Numbered from the stretch's first letter, positions 27,829 to 37,182 are shown. The stretch is 44,251 nucleotides of DNA from a gamma proteobacterium symbiont of Ctena orbiculata (GCA_003094555.1 NATW01000130.1:1-44251); one strand, 5' to 3'. Numbers and translations are program-made. The notes: generated from the letters alone by a model not told the origin.

Positions 27829-28574
27829 TGATCTTCCTTCGAGAGTCGCTTGTTGAAGCGGTAGCCATCCTGCTTGAAACCCTGTATATCCTTAGGGTCC
27901 TGCAGTTGGTTGTCGATGATGTAGCGGCTCATTTCACCACGGGCCCGCTTGGCAAAGACACTGATCATGCGATAGCTGCCGTTCTTTTTCTCTTTAAACT
28001 GCGGGGTGATGATCCGGCCCTTGATAGACTTCGGCTTGATCGCTTTGAAATACTCATTGGAGGCAAGATTGACCAGGACCTCATCGCCCTGGGCCTTGAG
28101 GTCTTTATTGAGTGCCTGGGTAATCTGTTCTCCCCAGAAGGCGTACAGATCCTTGCCTCGCTCATTGGCCAGCTTGGTCCCCATCTCCAGGCGGTAGGGC
28201 TGTATCAGATCGAGAGGTCTTAAGACACCATATAATCCGGAGAGAATTCGCAAGTGCTGTTGGGCAAAGTTGAATCCCGCCTCGTCCAGGGTTTCCGCAT
28301 CCAGCCCGGTATAGACATCCCCTTTCATCGCCAGGGCGGCCTGTTTCGCATTCTTCAGAGTAAAAGGAGTCTTCCAACTATGGAAACGATCGAAATTGAG
28401 TTCCGACAGTTTCATGCTCAACTTCATCAGTTCTGCCAGATCCAAGGCCGAGTAGTCGCGCAGGTTGTTGACCAATTGCCGCGACTGTTTCAGGAAGGCG
28501 GGTTTGCTATGGGTTGTGGTAACCGGAGGTGTCTCGTAATCGAGGGTCTTGGCGGGGGAGATCGTAATCAACAT
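27807..28574 (-). CDS. yaaA: Peroxide stress protein YaaA (UPF0246)
   Basis: 255 residues, matching YaaA throughout: MLITISPAKTLDYE at the start, FNFAQQHLRILSGLYGVLRP in the middle and VNLASNEYFKAIKPK later. In E. coli YaaA limits free iron and oxidative DNA damage after hydrogen peroxide. It is the first gene of a two-gene unit with the TatD-family nuclease, divergent from the small gene and xthA, so three oxidative-damage or nuclease functions cluster here. Confidence 0.95.
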   Translation of the reverse strand: MLITISPAKTLDYETPPVTTTHSKPAFLKQSRQLVNNLRDYSALDLAELMKLSMKLSELNFDRFHSWKTPFTLKNAKQAALAMKGDVYTGLDAETLDEAGFNFAQQHLRILSGLYGVLRPLDLIQPYRLEMGTKLANERGKDLYAFWGEQITQALNKDLKAQGDEVLVNLASNEYFKAIKPKSIKGRIITPQFKEKKNGSYRMISVFAKRARGEMSRYIIDNQLQDPKDIQGFKQDGYRFNKRLSKEDQWVFTRG

Positions 28575-28794
28575 CTAACTCTACTACCTGGATCATGGTC
28601 AATCTCTCAATGATCGCCAGAGTGAGGTTCAAATACAACCGTAACGTGCCCAGGGGAAAAGCCGCGAATAGGCTAGGCTAGCGCCGCCTTGATCAGACCC
28701 CGGGCAGGCTATGGGCCTATCGCTCAAGCCGGCTAGAGACGATATTGATCCCATGTTAGGCTTGCCTCCTGTTGCAAACAAGGCGCCATGCCAG

Positions 28795-29079
28795 ATGAGT
28801 GAGGATATATTTCAACGACTGTTGCAGGTAGTTCAGGATCTGTATGCGGAAACCGCATCATTAACAGAAAATGATAGTGAACTGCAGCTCTGGTACAACC
28901 GGGGTTATGCGGATGGCATGGTCGAGGCGATGCGCGCAGCGGGATTCGGGCCCCAGCTGGCTGCCGCCGGTGTGGCTTCTGATAAATCATTGATTAGCGG
29001 TCAGGAGTTTCTGCCTTGGGGAAAGGCCTATCGGCATGGATTTGAAATGGGTGAAAAAGAGACTGGTGAGGTCCTATAG
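28795..29079 (+). CDS. Small conserved-looking protein upstream of xthA
   Basis: About 94 residues from ATG 28795 (MSEDIFQRLLQVVQDLYAET); the frame is open back to 28711 and in-frame ATGs at 28711 and 28753 are alternatives. Soluble, with LWYNRGYADGMVEAMRAAG and a GKAYRHGFEMGEKETGE tail. The two G(Y/F)xxGMxx-like helices suggest a small helical repeat. It ends three bases before xthA, so it is very likely co-transcribed. Family not recognised. Confidence 0.65.
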   Translation: MSEDIFQRLLQVVQDLYAETASLTENDSELQLWYNRGYADGMVEAMRAAGFGPQLAAAGVASDKSLISGQEFLPWGKAYRHGFEMGEKETGEVL

Positions 29080-29082
29080 CTT

Positions 29083-29898
29083 ATGAAAGTCGTATCATTC
29101 AATACCAACGGGATTCGTGCACGTGAGCATCAACTGAGCCAGCTCAAGGCTGTCTATGATCCGGATATCATCGGTATCCAGGAGTCCAAGGTGCAGGATG
29201 CGGATTTTCCGCTTTCCATGATCGACAAGCTTGGCTATAAGGCTGGATTCCATGGTCAAAAGACCCACTATGGCGTGGCCCTGCTATCCAAGGCGGAGCC
29301 GATCGACATCGCCAAAGGCTTTCCCCATGATAGGGAGGACGCCCAGCGCAGATTGATTGTCGGCCGTTACGACTCACCCAAGGGTCAACCCGTGACTGTC
29401 ATCAACGGCTACTTTCCCCAGGGGGAGAGCCGTTCTCACGGGGTCAAGTTTCCTGCCAAACGTCGCTTCTATGCCGATCTGCTCGACTATCTGAATGAGG
29501 TACATGATCCGAATGAGGCACTCTTGCTGATCGGTGATATGAATGTGGCGCCCCTGGATAGGGACATCGGAATAGGTGAGGATAATGCCAAGCGATGGTT
29601 GAAGACGGGTAAGTGCAGTTTCCTCCCGGAGGAGCGCGAATGGCTCCAGGCATTGCATTCCTGGGGTCTGCATGACAGCTTCCGTACCCTGAAGCCTGAT
29701 GTGAGTGACCTTTTCAGCTGGTTTGATTACCGCAGCCGGGGGTTCGAGCGGGAACCCAAAAGAGGGCTTCGCATCGACCTGGTGTTGGCCACGACGCCGC
29801 TGATCGAATGCTGTACCGATGTGGGTATCGCCTATGATATCAGGTCGATGGAGAAACCCTCCGATCACTGCCCCATCTGGGCCGATTTCGATTATTGA
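29083..29898 (+). CDS. xthA: Exodeoxyribonuclease III
   Basis: 271 residues of the ExoIII/APE endonuclease-exonuclease-phosphatase family. Catalytic stretches: FNTNGIRAR (5-13), GIQESKVQD (31-39), [26 protein letters not shown] and the terminal [10 protein letters not shown]. It nicks DNA at abasic sites and degrades 3' ends in base-excision repair. Normal length. It starts three bases after a small gene of unknown role and is followed 30 bases on by a Mut7-C gene. Confidence 0.96.
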   Translation: MKVVSFNTNGIRAREHQLSQLKAVYDPDIIGIQESKVQDADFPLSMIDKLGYKAGFHGQKTHYGVALLSKAEPIDIAKGFPHDREDAQRRLIVGRYDSPKGQPVTVINGYFPQGESRSHGVKFPAKRRFYADLLDYLNEVHDPNEALLLIGDMNVAPLDRDIGIGEDNAKRWLKTGKCSFLPEEREWLQALHSWGLHDSFRTLKPDVSDLFSWFDYRSRGFEREPKRGLRIDLVLATTPLIECCTDVGIAYDIRSMEKPSDHCPIWADFDY

Positions 29899-29928
29899 TT
29901 CCTGGATCCCCGGATTCAGGTGAGAGCC

Positions 29929-30681
29929 ATGCCAGAGGTCAGTCTGCGGTTCTATGAAGAGCTGAACGATTTCCTGCCACAGGCTTTGCGCAAGCACAGC
30001 TTTACCTGCAATTATACCCCGAAGCAACCTATCAAGCAGCTAATCGAGAATCATGGTGTGCCCCATACTGAAGTGGAGGTGATCCTCGTGAATGGCAAAT
30101 CCGTGGCTTTTGATTATCTCCTGCAGCCGGGTGACCGTATCAGCGTCTATCCTGTATTTGAGTCGATGGATGTCACCCCGCTGCTGCGCCTGCGACCCAA
30201 ACCCCTGCGTGCACTGCGTTTCATTGCCGATGCTCACCTGGGGAAACTGGCACGATACCTACGTCTTTTGGGTTTCGATTGTCTGTTTTTCAATGACGCC
30301 GGTGACAGCGAACTGGCGCGTATTTCAGTCGCACAGAGGCGGGTGCTGGTGACCCGTGATCGAGGCCTGCTGATGCATCGTGTCATCACCCATGGCTGTT
30401 TCGTGCATGCAACCGAGCCCAAACGGCAGTTGCTGGAGATTGTGAAGCGGCTGCAACTGGAAGGGGTGTACAATCCCTTTAGCCGCTGCATGGAGTGCAA
30501 TGGTCAATTAGCGGCAGTGGAAAAAAAACGGATCGAGGAACAGCTGCCACCGCGAGTCCGTGAACACCATTCTGACTTTTGGCGTTGTGATGCGTGCGGA
30601 CGAATCTACTGGAAGGGGAGTCACTACCGTGAAATGCGGTCTTTCATCGACTCCCTGGTCCTGTCTGAAACAAAACAGTAG
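29929..30681 (+). CDS. Ubiquitin-fold / Mut7-C PIN-type RNase domain protein
   Basis: 250 residues from ATG 29929 (a GTG three codons earlier is possible). Residues 1-80 form a ThiS/MoaD-like ubiquitin fold (VSLRFYEELNDFLP, VEVILVNGKSVAFDYLLQPG, RISVYPVFE). Residues 95-250 are a Mut7-C domain: FIADAHLGKLARYLRLLGFD and VLVTRDRGLL supply PIN-like acidic residues, then a zinc ribbon CMEC...CDAC. This fusion is a known uncharacterised family (Ub-Mut7C plus Mut7-C); RNase activity is inferred from the fold. The ubiquitin-like part lacks a C-terminal Gly-Gly tail, so it is likely a binding module. Confidence 0.88.
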   Translation: MPEVSLRFYEELNDFLPQALRKHSFTCNYTPKQPIKQLIENHGVPHTEVEVILVNGKSVAFDYLLQPGDRISVYPVFESMDVTPLLRLRPKPLRALRFIADAHLGKLARYLRLLGFDCLFFNDAGDSELARISVAQRRVLVTRDRGLLMHRVITHGCFVHATEPKRQLLEIVKRLQLEGVYNPFSRCMECNGQLAAVEKKRIEEQLPPRVREHHSDFWRCDACGRIYWKGSHYREMRSFIDSLVLSETKQ

Positions 30682-30685
30682 GGAG

Positions 30686-31237
30686 ATGATGGTGATACCA
30701 CAATGGATGATAGTGATCTTACTCAGCCTCACTAGCATGGTTCTTGCTGCCGAGGAGAGTAGCGATGGTTGCCTGAAACGGGTGTTTGGGCACTACTGCC
30801 TGGGGGGGAGCATGGCCCAGCTGTTACAGCAGCGTCCAGCCAAGATGGACCCTATCGTTAACGGTGATCGCAGCGGCATCATCTATACCAAGGGTCGTGA
30901 TCGGATCTATGTGATGGCCTATCAAGGCAGGATATACAAGGTGCTGCAGACTTATGAACCCTCGAGTCAGGTCACCCTGCAAAGGCTTCAGCGCACCCTG
31001 GGTAAAAAGTACGGCAAGCCTCAGGATATGAGCCATCTGCCGAATTATGTGCGCAACATGGCGGGAAAAATCGGTGCCGTGCGCAGGGGTGAAGGCGAAC
31101 TGAGGTATCGTTGGCAGCCCCCCGGTTCGCCCTGGCGGGTGGAGTTGGGTTGGACCCGCAAACTGGGAATATCCCTCGCCTATCTCGTGAATGGGTTGGA
31201 CAAGCAGCAGCGTGAGGCCGACGAAAGCAGTCTCTGA
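30686..31237 (+). CDS. Exported protein of unknown function
   Basis: About 184 residues. GGGAG (30681-30685) is followed by ATG at 30686, ATG at 30689 and GTG at 30692; the last has the best spacing but all give the same product within two residues. A signal peptide (MIVILLSLTSMVLA, cut near AAEE) precedes a basic mature domain with SGIIYTKGRDRIYVMAYQGR and VTLQRLQRTLGKKYGKP. It probably acts in the periplasm. The gene starts five bases after the Mut7-C stop, so it is likely in the same transcript. No family recognised. Confidence 0.7.
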   Translation: MMVIPQWMIVILLSLTSMVLAAEESSDGCLKRVFGHYCLGGSMAQLLQQRPAKMDPIVNGDRSGIIYTKGRDRIYVMAYQGRIYKVLQTYEPSSQVTLQRLQRTLGKKYGKPQDMSHLPNYVRNMAGKIGAVRRGEGELRYRWQPPGSPWRVELGWTRKLGISLAYLVNGLDKQQREADESSL

Positions 31238-31364
31238 GCCTGATCCAATTGTGATGTCATGCATAAAATGACGATTCGCTTTGATCATTATTCGGGCACT
31301 GTATCTTATTACCATATATAATGAGTGGAAATTTTTTAGGAGAGATGATAAAGGGTTTATTTTC

Positions 31365-32267
31365 ATGAATAACTTATCTATTCGTTTGATTTTCCTGCTT
31401 TTTTCAGTGCTGATGCTACAGGGATGCGGCGGTGGTGGTGGCGATGGTGGCGGATCCGGTTCGTCGAGCACCACCACCTATACGGGTTCCACTGCTGAAG
31501 CCACAATCGATGCAACCAATGCCAAGGATCTTGCCACAGGAGCGGCTTCGGGCACCCAACAGGCGGTAGCTTCCGATGCCCTATCCGGCGTTGCAATGCG
31601 TCCACAGGCCTCAGCCACTTCCAAGCTTACGGAGATGGCCCCAAGGATAGCCCAGTGGATAGGTCAACTGGAGAGTTCCACTGCCGCCAGAACCACCGAC
31701 TTGTCAGCGGATATATGCGATGCCGGCGGCAGTGCTATCGCGGATACCAATGACGCTGAGACCGAAGGCAGCATAACCTTCACCAACTGTGGCATGAGTG
31801 ATATGGAGGGTGGAACCCTGGTGATCAACGGTCCGGTGACATTCAATGCCAGTAGCAGTGCCGATAGTCTGCATATGGTATTCCGGGTGACGGTCTCCTA
31901 TATCGGTGAATCACATGCGATCAACATGACCCTTGCCTGCAGCAATATATCGACCCCCTCCATCTCCTGCAGCATCACCTCGGATTTCGCTGGTATAGAC
32001 GACAGGATCTATCGTATTGAAGATCTTTCGGTAAGCGGGAACGATGTCTCGGGTTACTATGTCAACATGACCTTCTATGATCCGGATCATGGACGGGTAG
32101 ATGTGACCACCAGCCAGGCGCTCACCTACAATTGCACGGAAGCTGTCCCCGGTACCGGCATGCTTACCCTGTATGGAGGGAGTGGTACCTTCGCCACGGC
32201 CAGTTTCGACAGCTGTAGTGCGTATACAATCACTGTTGATGGTGTGGGTACGACCTATAACTGGTGA
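31365..32267 (+). CDS. Glycine-rich-linker lipoprotein, unknown function
   Basis: 301 residues from ATG 31365; the frame could start 28 residues earlier but only this start gives a lipoprotein signal with lipobox LQGC (cysteine near residue 21). The cysteine is followed by a Gly/Ser/Asp-rich linker (about 22-40) and then a low-charge, Ser/Thr-rich domain with paired cysteines (ADICDAG, FTNCGM, LACSN, ISCSI, YNCTE, FDSCSA). Probably a beta-rich outer-membrane or surface lipoprotein. It is separated from the previous gene by 127 bases with a TATAAT-like box near 31316-31321, so it likely has its own promoter. Confidence 0.75.
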   Translation: MNNLSIRLIFLLFSVLMLQGCGGGGGDGGGSGSSSTTTYTGSTAEATIDATNAKDLATGAASGTQQAVASDALSGVAMRPQASATSKLTEMAPRIAQWIGQLESSTAARTTDLSADICDAGGSAIADTNDAETEGSITFTNCGMSDMEGGTLVINGPVTFNASSSADSLHMVFRVTVSYIGESHAINMTLACSNISTPSISCSITSDFAGIDDRIYRIEDLSVSGNDVSGYYVNMTFYDPDHGRVDVTTSQALTYNCTEAVPGTGMLTLYGGSGTFATASFDSCSAYTITVDGVGTTYNW

Positions 32268-32280
32268 GTCTGTGTCAATA

Positions 32281-32314
32281 GTCTGAACGCATCTTCGTGT
32301 GCGTTCAGACTTGC
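32281..32314. terminator. Bidirectional intrinsic terminator between the lipoprotein gene and mtaB
   Basis: A perfect 11-bp stem (GTCTGAACGCA at 32281-32291, TGCGTTCAGAC at 32300-32310) with an 8-base loop lies between convergent genes. The right arm includes the mtaB stop codon (32305-32307). A T-rich run follows on the plus strand (TTGCTTCTCT) and is weaker on the minus strand. Confidence 0.7.
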
Positions 32315-33627
32315 TTCTCTGTCGCTTGATTGCATGTGTGATGGATTGATTCTATGCTGTGGACCCTCCCCTGGAGTTGCCGCTCCGCATCGATTTCAGA
32401 TATCAAGACATCGACGATACGGTTCTTCAAATCGATCCCGGCGGGTCCTTTGGCCATTATGCGCAGGTAGTTGGGTGTATAGCCTCCCCAGCCAAACTCG
32501 TCACCAGCTTCAATCAATACTGGCAAAGTACGGCCGAGATAGGGCCGCAAGGTTTGCAGTTTCAACTGTTCAGCCAATCGATGCAGTGCCTGACTGCGCT
32601 GCCGCTTGACTTCCCGGCTGAGGGCCCCGGGCAGGCTCGCCGCCTTGGTGCCCTGGCGAGGGGAATAGGCGAAGATATGCAGATCACCGAAACCTGTCTC
32701 TTCGACGAATTTGAGGGTCTGTTGCCACTCCTCTTCGCTCTCGCCGGGGAAGCCGACAATGATATCGGTGGTGATATTGATGTCCGGGACCTGCTCCCTG
32801 GCCCGCTTGACCAGTTGCCGATATTCATCGCTACGACAGCGCCTGGCCATACGCCTCAGAACGCTGTCCGACCCACTCTGCAGTGGTAGGTGCAGATGGG
32901 GCATGAAGCGAAGATTGTCGAACAGTGACCAGAAATCCCCAGGTATGTCCCAGGGTTCGATGGATCCGATGCGCAGTCGGGGGATTTCCGTTTCCCGCAG
33001 AATCCGGCGGATCAAGTCGCTTATCGACGAGTCGATGTCGGATCCGTAACCCCCGATATGCACCCCGGTGAGCACTGCCTCCTGGATCCCCTGGGTTTGC
33101 AGATGGTTGATCTCGGCGATGATCTCCTCGGCGGGACGACTGTGCTCATCGCCCCGGGCCAGGGTGACGATGCAGAAGGTGCAACGATAGCGGCAACCAT
33201 CCTGGACCTTGATGAATGCCCGCTGGCGTCCGCGGGAGAGGAGGCCGGCCGCATCCCCTTCGATGGCACTCTGGGGCATAATGCTGAGATCGAGTTTTTC
33301 ACTGACGATCTCCACCAGACGTTCTTTGTCCCGGTTGTTCACTACCAGGTCCACCCCCTCGATCTCAGCGGTAGCGTCAGAGTTCAATGAGGCATAACAA
33401 CCGCTGACCACCAACCGGGCATGAGGATTCAGGCGGTTGCTGCGGCTCAGCAGCTTACGGGATTTTCGGACTGCCTCTTCGGTTACGGCGCAGGTGTTGA
33501 CTACCAGCAGATCAGCCTCTTCCACCTGTTGCGTCATGCGATGACCCCGGGCCTGAAAATCACGGCTCCAGGTCTCCATCTCCGCCTCGTTGAGACGACA
33601 ACCCAAGGTCTTGAGGTGTATGCGCAT
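32305..33627 (-). CDS. mtaB: tRNA t6A37 C2-methylthiotransferase MtaB
   Basis: 440 residues of the methylthiotransferase radical-SAM family. The N-terminal domain has the cysteines of the auxiliary [4Fe-4S] cluster (TLGCRLNEAE, VVNTCAVTE, VVSGCYAS); the radical-SAM cysteines are in CRYRCTFCIV. IGSIEPWDIPGDFW and LHLPLQSGSD are typical of MtaB rather than MiaB or RimO. It converts N6-threonylcarbamoyladenosine at position 37 to its 2-methylthio form in tRNAs reading ANN codons. The C-terminal TRAM-like part ends at a terminator shared with the convergent lipoprotein gene. Confidence 0.93.
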   Translation of the reverse strand: MRIHLKTLGCRLNEAEMETWSRDFQARGHRMTQQVEEADLLVVNTCAVTEEAVRKSRKLLSRSNRLNPHARLVVSGCYASLNSDATAEIEGVDLVVNNRDKERLVEIVSEKLDLSIMPQSAIEGDAAGLLSRGRQRAFIKVQDGCRYRCTFCIVTLARGDEHSRPAEEIIAEINHLQTQGIQEAVLTGVHIGGYGSDIDSSISDLIRRILRETEIPRLRIGSIEPWDIPGDFWSLFDNLRFMPHLHLPLQSGSDSVLRRMARRCRSDEYRQLVKRAREQVPDINITTDIIVGFPGESEEEWQQTLKFVEETGFGDLHIFAYSPRQGTKAASLPGALSREVKRQRSQALHRLAEQLKLQTLRPYLGRTLPVLIEAGDEFGWGGYTPNYLRIMAKGPAGIDLKNRIVDVLISEIDAERQLQGRVHSIESIHHTCNQATEKQV

Positions 33628-33775
33628 CTGCGATCAATCCTGAAGTAGGTGTATGGCGTATGACAGGTCGGCAAAGGTAATCTCTGCATCGGTTGGATGC
33701 AAGCACGGACTCAGGTTTTGAGTCACTGGATGGGGTATAGTTGGACCTGTCGATATTGATCTAATAGGCCTTGGC

Positions 33776-35347
33776 ATGGAATGGTTCACCCAAGCTTCAA
33801 CCCTGCTGCAGTTGTTGCTCATCCTTGGATTTGTCTGTCTGATACTGCTCGGTTGGGTGCTCTATTGGTTGGCTCGGCTGCTCGATACCCAGCAGCGTGA
33901 ACAGCGGGCCCGCATCCACCATCAGCAGTCGTTACAGGACTCCCTGCATGAGCAGGAGCGCCACTACACCCGGGAACAGAGCGAACTGCGCGATCTGATG
34001 ACCGAGCGCATCGCCCGGGGCACCCTGGCTCAGCAGCGCCTGCTGCACGGAATGCAGCAGACCCAGATGGAACGCTCGGACAAAATCTACCAGGGCATGG
34101 AGCGACGCTATGGTGAGATGCAGCAGCATCTCTCCGATGGTACGGGGCGATTGCGGCTTGATTTACTGGAACAGTTTGAGGGGTTGAAGAAAGCAGTCAC
34201 CGAGGGCCTGGGAGAGGGCAGGTTGCAGCAGCAGGAGAAGCTCGGGGAGTTGCGTGAATCCCTGGCCCAATCCCTGGTACGGCATCGAGAGGCCTTCGAT
34301 GAACGTCAGCTGGAGAGCATGCGAAAACAGCAAGAAGCCTTGCAGTCCGGTATGGGCGAGGTACGCAAACAGGTGGCTGAGGCGTTGACCCAGCATGCAG
34401 ACAACCTGGGTAAAAGGGTGCAGGGCCTGACCGAGACCACTGATCATCGCCTCAAGGAGATCAGCGGCCAGGTGGAGAAGCGCCTCAACGAGGGTTTTGA
34501 GAAGACCACTGAGACCTTCAACCAGGTGCTCACTCACCTGACCCGTATCGATGAGGCGCAGAAGAAGATCACTGAACTCTCCACCAATGTGGTCAGTCTG
34601 CAGGAGGTGCTTGCGGACAAGCGTTCCCGGGGTGCCTTCGGCGAAGTACAGTTGTCGGCGCTGGTGCGCAATGTGATGCCGGAATCGGGTTTTGCCCTGC
34701 AACACACCTTGAGTAACGGGCGACGGGCTGACTGTGTGCTGTTTCTACCCGATCCCACCGGCAATGTGGCGATCGATGCCAAGTTTCCCCTGGAGTCCTA
34801 TCAGCGAATGCTCGACGATCAGCTGGCCGAGTCGGAGCGTAGCCAGGCACAGCGGCAGTTCCGCAGCGATATCAAAAAACATATGGAGGATATCGCCAGC
34901 CGCTATATCATCCCCGGTGAAACCTCGGACGGCGCAGTGATGTTCATTCCGGCGGAGGCGGTGTTCGCTGAGATCCATGCCCACTTCCCCGACCTCGTGG
35001 AGGAGGCCTTCCGTAAGCGGGTATGGCTGGTATCGCCAACCACCATGATGGCGATTCTCACCACTGCCCGTGCTGTGCTCAAGGACGCGGCCACCCGGGA
35101 ACAGGTGCATATCATTCAGGAACATCTGCGTGCCTTGTCGAAAGACTTCGGTCGCTTTCAAAACCGTATGGACAACCTGGCGCGACATATCGGACAGGCA
35201 CACCAGGATGTCAGCGATGTGAATATCTCGGCGCGCAAGATCACCAATCGCTTCGATAAGATCGAGAAGGTGGAGCTGGACGAGGAGCAGAGCCCGGACC
35301 TGCCGGTGTTTCGCAAGGCGGCGCTACCCGACTCGGAGGATGAATGA
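33776..35347 (+). CDS. rmuC: DNA recombination protein RmuC
   Basis: 523 residues: an N-terminal membrane segment (about 10-36), a long Gln/Glu/Arg-rich coiled coil (about 45-270), then the RmuC nuclease-like domain with SRGAFGEVQLSALVRNVMPE, VAIDAKFPLESYQRML and GAVMFIPAEAVFAEI. RmuC limits inversion at short inverted repeats and is thought to be a nuclease. It is divergent from mtaB. The heptamer tract starts just after it. Confidence 0.95.
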   Translation: MEWFTQASTLLQLLLILGFVCLILLGWVLYWLARLLDTQQREQRARIHHQQSLQDSLHEQERHYTREQSELRDLMTERIARGTLAQQRLLHGMQQTQMERSDKIYQGMERRYGEMQQHLSDGTGRLRLDLLEQFEGLKKAVTEGLGEGRLQQQEKLGELRESLAQSLVRHREAFDERQLESMRKQQEALQSGMGEVRKQVAEALTQHADNLGKRVQGLTETTDHRLKEISGQVEKRLNEGFEKTTETFNQVLTHLTRIDEAQKKITELSTNVVSLQEVLADKRSRGAFGEVQLSALVRNVMPESGFALQHTLSNGRRADCVLFLPDPTGNVAIDAKFPLESYQRMLDDQLAESERSQAQRQFRSDIKKHMEDIASRYIIPGETSDGAVMFIPAEAVFAEIHAHFPDLVEEAFRKRVWLVSPTTMMAILTTARAVLKDAATREQVHIIQEHLRALSKDFGRFQNRMDNLARHIGQAHQDVSDVNISARKITNRFDKIEKVELDEEQSPDLPVFRKAALPDSEDE

Positions 35348-35406
35348 CACAAACGGTTTATTAAAAAGTTTTGAGTTTTGAGTTTTTGTTGGTTAGGGCA
35401 CAATCA

Positions 35407-35464
35407 CTAAAAACTAAAAACTAAAAACTAAAAACTAAAAACTAAAAACTAAAAACTAAAAACT
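35407..35464. repeat. Heptamer tandem repeat (CTAAAAA)8
   Basis: Eight exact 7-base copies of CTAAAAA at 35407-35462 followed by CT, between rmuC and the thioesterase gene. A looser complementary stretch (AGTTTTGAGTTTTGAG) occurs at about 35367-35385, so a weak hairpin could form. The tract is prone to copy-number change; no coding sequence crosses it. Confidence 0.9.
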
Positions 35465-35513
35465 CAAAGCACAAAGGGTGTTTTTGAAAGAATCGCAATC
35501 CGGTGAGTTTGTA

Positions 35514-35864
35514 TCATATCGGTTGTTTTTTCCCCTCGTCGTCCAGGCAGACATAGGTGATTGTGGTACTGAAGACACTCTCCTCCATACCGCTATCCGG
35601 ATCCTTTGCATAGACATTTGCCAGGTATTGCACTGATGTCACGCCTTTGTGGCTCTGCTGAATATCGAAGCGGAGAATGGTTCCCTTGCGTACACTGCGG
35701 TGAAACTCAACCCGGTCCATGCCGATGGTGGCAAAGCGTCGTCCGGGATAGTCTTGTACCGCGGCTATCCAGGCGTTTTCATCCACCCATCGCAGCAGGT
35801 TGCCGCCAAACAGATAGCCGTACTGGTTGAGATGTTGGGGCATCACCAGTTTGTGATTTTCCAT
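35514..35864 (-). CDS. Acyl-CoA thioesterase, hotdog fold
   Basis: 116 residues with the hotdog thioesterase pattern of the YciA/BACH group: HLNQYGYLFGGNLLRWVDEN (11-30) with the conserved N and D residues, then ATIGMDRVEFHRSVRKGTIL. Such enzymes cleave acyl-CoA thioesters in the cytoplasm. It starts at the stop of the NTF2-like gene (TAATG overlap), so the two are co-translated. Acyl-chain preference cannot be told from sequence. Confidence 0.88.
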   Translation of the reverse strand: MENHKLVMPQHLNQYGYLFGGNLLRWVDENAWIAAVQDYPGRRFATIGMDRVEFHRSVRKGTILRFDIQQSHKGVTSVQYLANVYAKDPDSGMEESVFSTTITYVCLDDEGKKQPI

Positions 35865-36280
35865 TACATCTCCATGCCCGGTATATGCAGCCCGGGAGGT
35901 GGTGGCGTGGGTGAGTTCTGATGCATCAGCAGTTTCCAGCCGAGTCCGCTTTTACGAAAGATATTGGTGGCATAGACAGGCTGCGCTTCGGTTTGACCTG
36001 GTCCTTTCACCAACTCCTCAACCAGGTGGATGGCGAGCTCGGGGGTTTCGATCCATGTCAGGTGCTTGGTCTGGATATCCAATCCGATATCGCTCTGCAT
36101 CAGGGGGTCCCACACCTTGCTGATCGCTTCCTTGCCTCTTTGTGCCGCCATCATCGGCAGTAGGCAGAGCACATCCTCGCTCTCATCCCAGACCGCCATC
36201 AATGCCTGCAGATCCTTCTCCTCTATGGCGTCGTAGTAGGCGTCTTCGGCATCTTGTGGCGTGGCAAATGGGTTGCTCAT
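35864..36280 (-). CDS. NTF2/SnoaL-like domain protein
   Basis: 138 residues with the cone-shaped alpha+beta NTF2-like pattern: an N-terminal helix pair (PQDAEDAYYDAIEEKDLQAL, 8-27), MAVWDESEDVLCLLP (28-42), and later WKLLMHQNSPTPPP. The family includes ketosteroid-isomerase-like and DUF4440 proteins, often of unknown substrate. Proline-rich tail. It overlaps the thioesterase start (TAATG), which implies a shared role in acyl or small-molecule metabolism, by inference only. Confidence 0.78.
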   Translation of the reverse strand: MSNPFATPQDAEDAYYDAIEEKDLQALMAVWDESEDVLCLLPMMAAQRGKEAISKVWDPLMQSDIGLDIQTKHLTWIETPELAIHLVEELVKGPGQTEAQPVYATNIFRKSGLGWKLLMHQNSPTPPPPGLHIPGMEM

Positions 36281-36431
36281 GATTTATCCCTTGTTGTGTT
36301 TATAGTGGAAGTCTAAGCGATTCTCGTGCCAGGCTAAAATCCGATCACCCTGTCGGTGTTGACTTGGTGGCTGAAACCCATTGATGGAAATCATGGCGGG
36401 GTGAGCAGAGCGATGATCAGATGCGCCTGAC

Positions 36432-37046
36432 ATGTGTATCACAATTCCTTCATCCGCCAATATAGATCGCAACCGGCAGTTGCCCCTCTGGCAATGGCTG
36501 ATTGATTCTCCCATCAGGTTGCTTTCGGCGGGTGGGGGGATCTCTATATGCCTGGGATTGTTGCATTGGCGGTACGGGATGTCTGTTGCGGATGGGTGGC
36601 TGAGCTTCAATCTGTTATATGGTGTTCTGCCCTTTTTTCTTTTCCCACAGTTGCTTGCCTATTTGCCGAGCCGACTGAAGGTCTCCCCCCTGCGTTATGT
36701 GGGCTATGGATCACTGTTTTTTCTGATGTTGGCCGCACAGCTGGTGTTTTACCTGTCGATCATCCTGGGCGACAGGCCGGGCATGACCTATCTGTTGCTG
36801 ACTCTCATGGCCTGGCTGTTTCTCCTCAGGGTAATCCTTAACTTCTTGAGGTCAAGCTATATGACGGGCCGGTTGTGGCATAGGGGCCTGCTCATATGGC
36901 TACTTTGGGGCGTTGCAAGTGGCTGTATGGCAGGGCTCTTTCTTATTTCAGGCTCGATCACGACAGCTCCACTGTCGTTGCTCGCAGGTGCCTCCTATAT
37001 TCTCCCGGCGTCACTGTTCTATTTGGTCCTGCGCTATTCCAACTGA
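36432..37046 (+). CDS. Multi-spanning membrane protein, possibly NnrS-related
   Basis: 204 residues with about six hydrophobic segments (for example GGISICLGLLHW, LLYGVLPFFLFPQLLAYLP, LFFLMLAAQLVFYLSIILG, YLLLTLMAWLFLLRVILNFL, LLIWLLWGVASGCMAGLFLI). The pattern recalls one half of the 12-helix NnrS family but I cannot confirm it. It is divergent from the NTF2-like gene and 136 bases before parC. Start uncertain, since no strong ribosome site is visible. Confidence 0.65.
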   Translation: MCITIPSSANIDRNRQLPLWQWLIDSPIRLLSAGGGISICLGLLHWRYGMSVADGWLSFNLLYGVLPFFLFPQLLAYLPSRLKVSPLRYVGYGSLFFLMLAAQLVFYLSIILGDRPGMTYLLLTLMAWLFLLRVILNFLRSSYMTGRLWHRGLLIWLLWGVASGCMAGLFLISGSITTAPLSLLAGASYILPASLFYLVLRYSN

Positions 37047-37182
37047 TTGTCATATCTGTTTGAGATCTTTGTATCCCACTTCCAATAGTCGTTATTGCGC
37101 TATTCCCTAACACCACGGCTTTCCGTATGATCTGGCCTCGTTCCAGGTCAGTGATCCGGATCCAGACAGAGCATGACTATTT

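Noticed and set aside
35407-35464. CRISPR array
   Set aside because: The repeats are 7 bases with no spacers; it is a simple tandem repeat.
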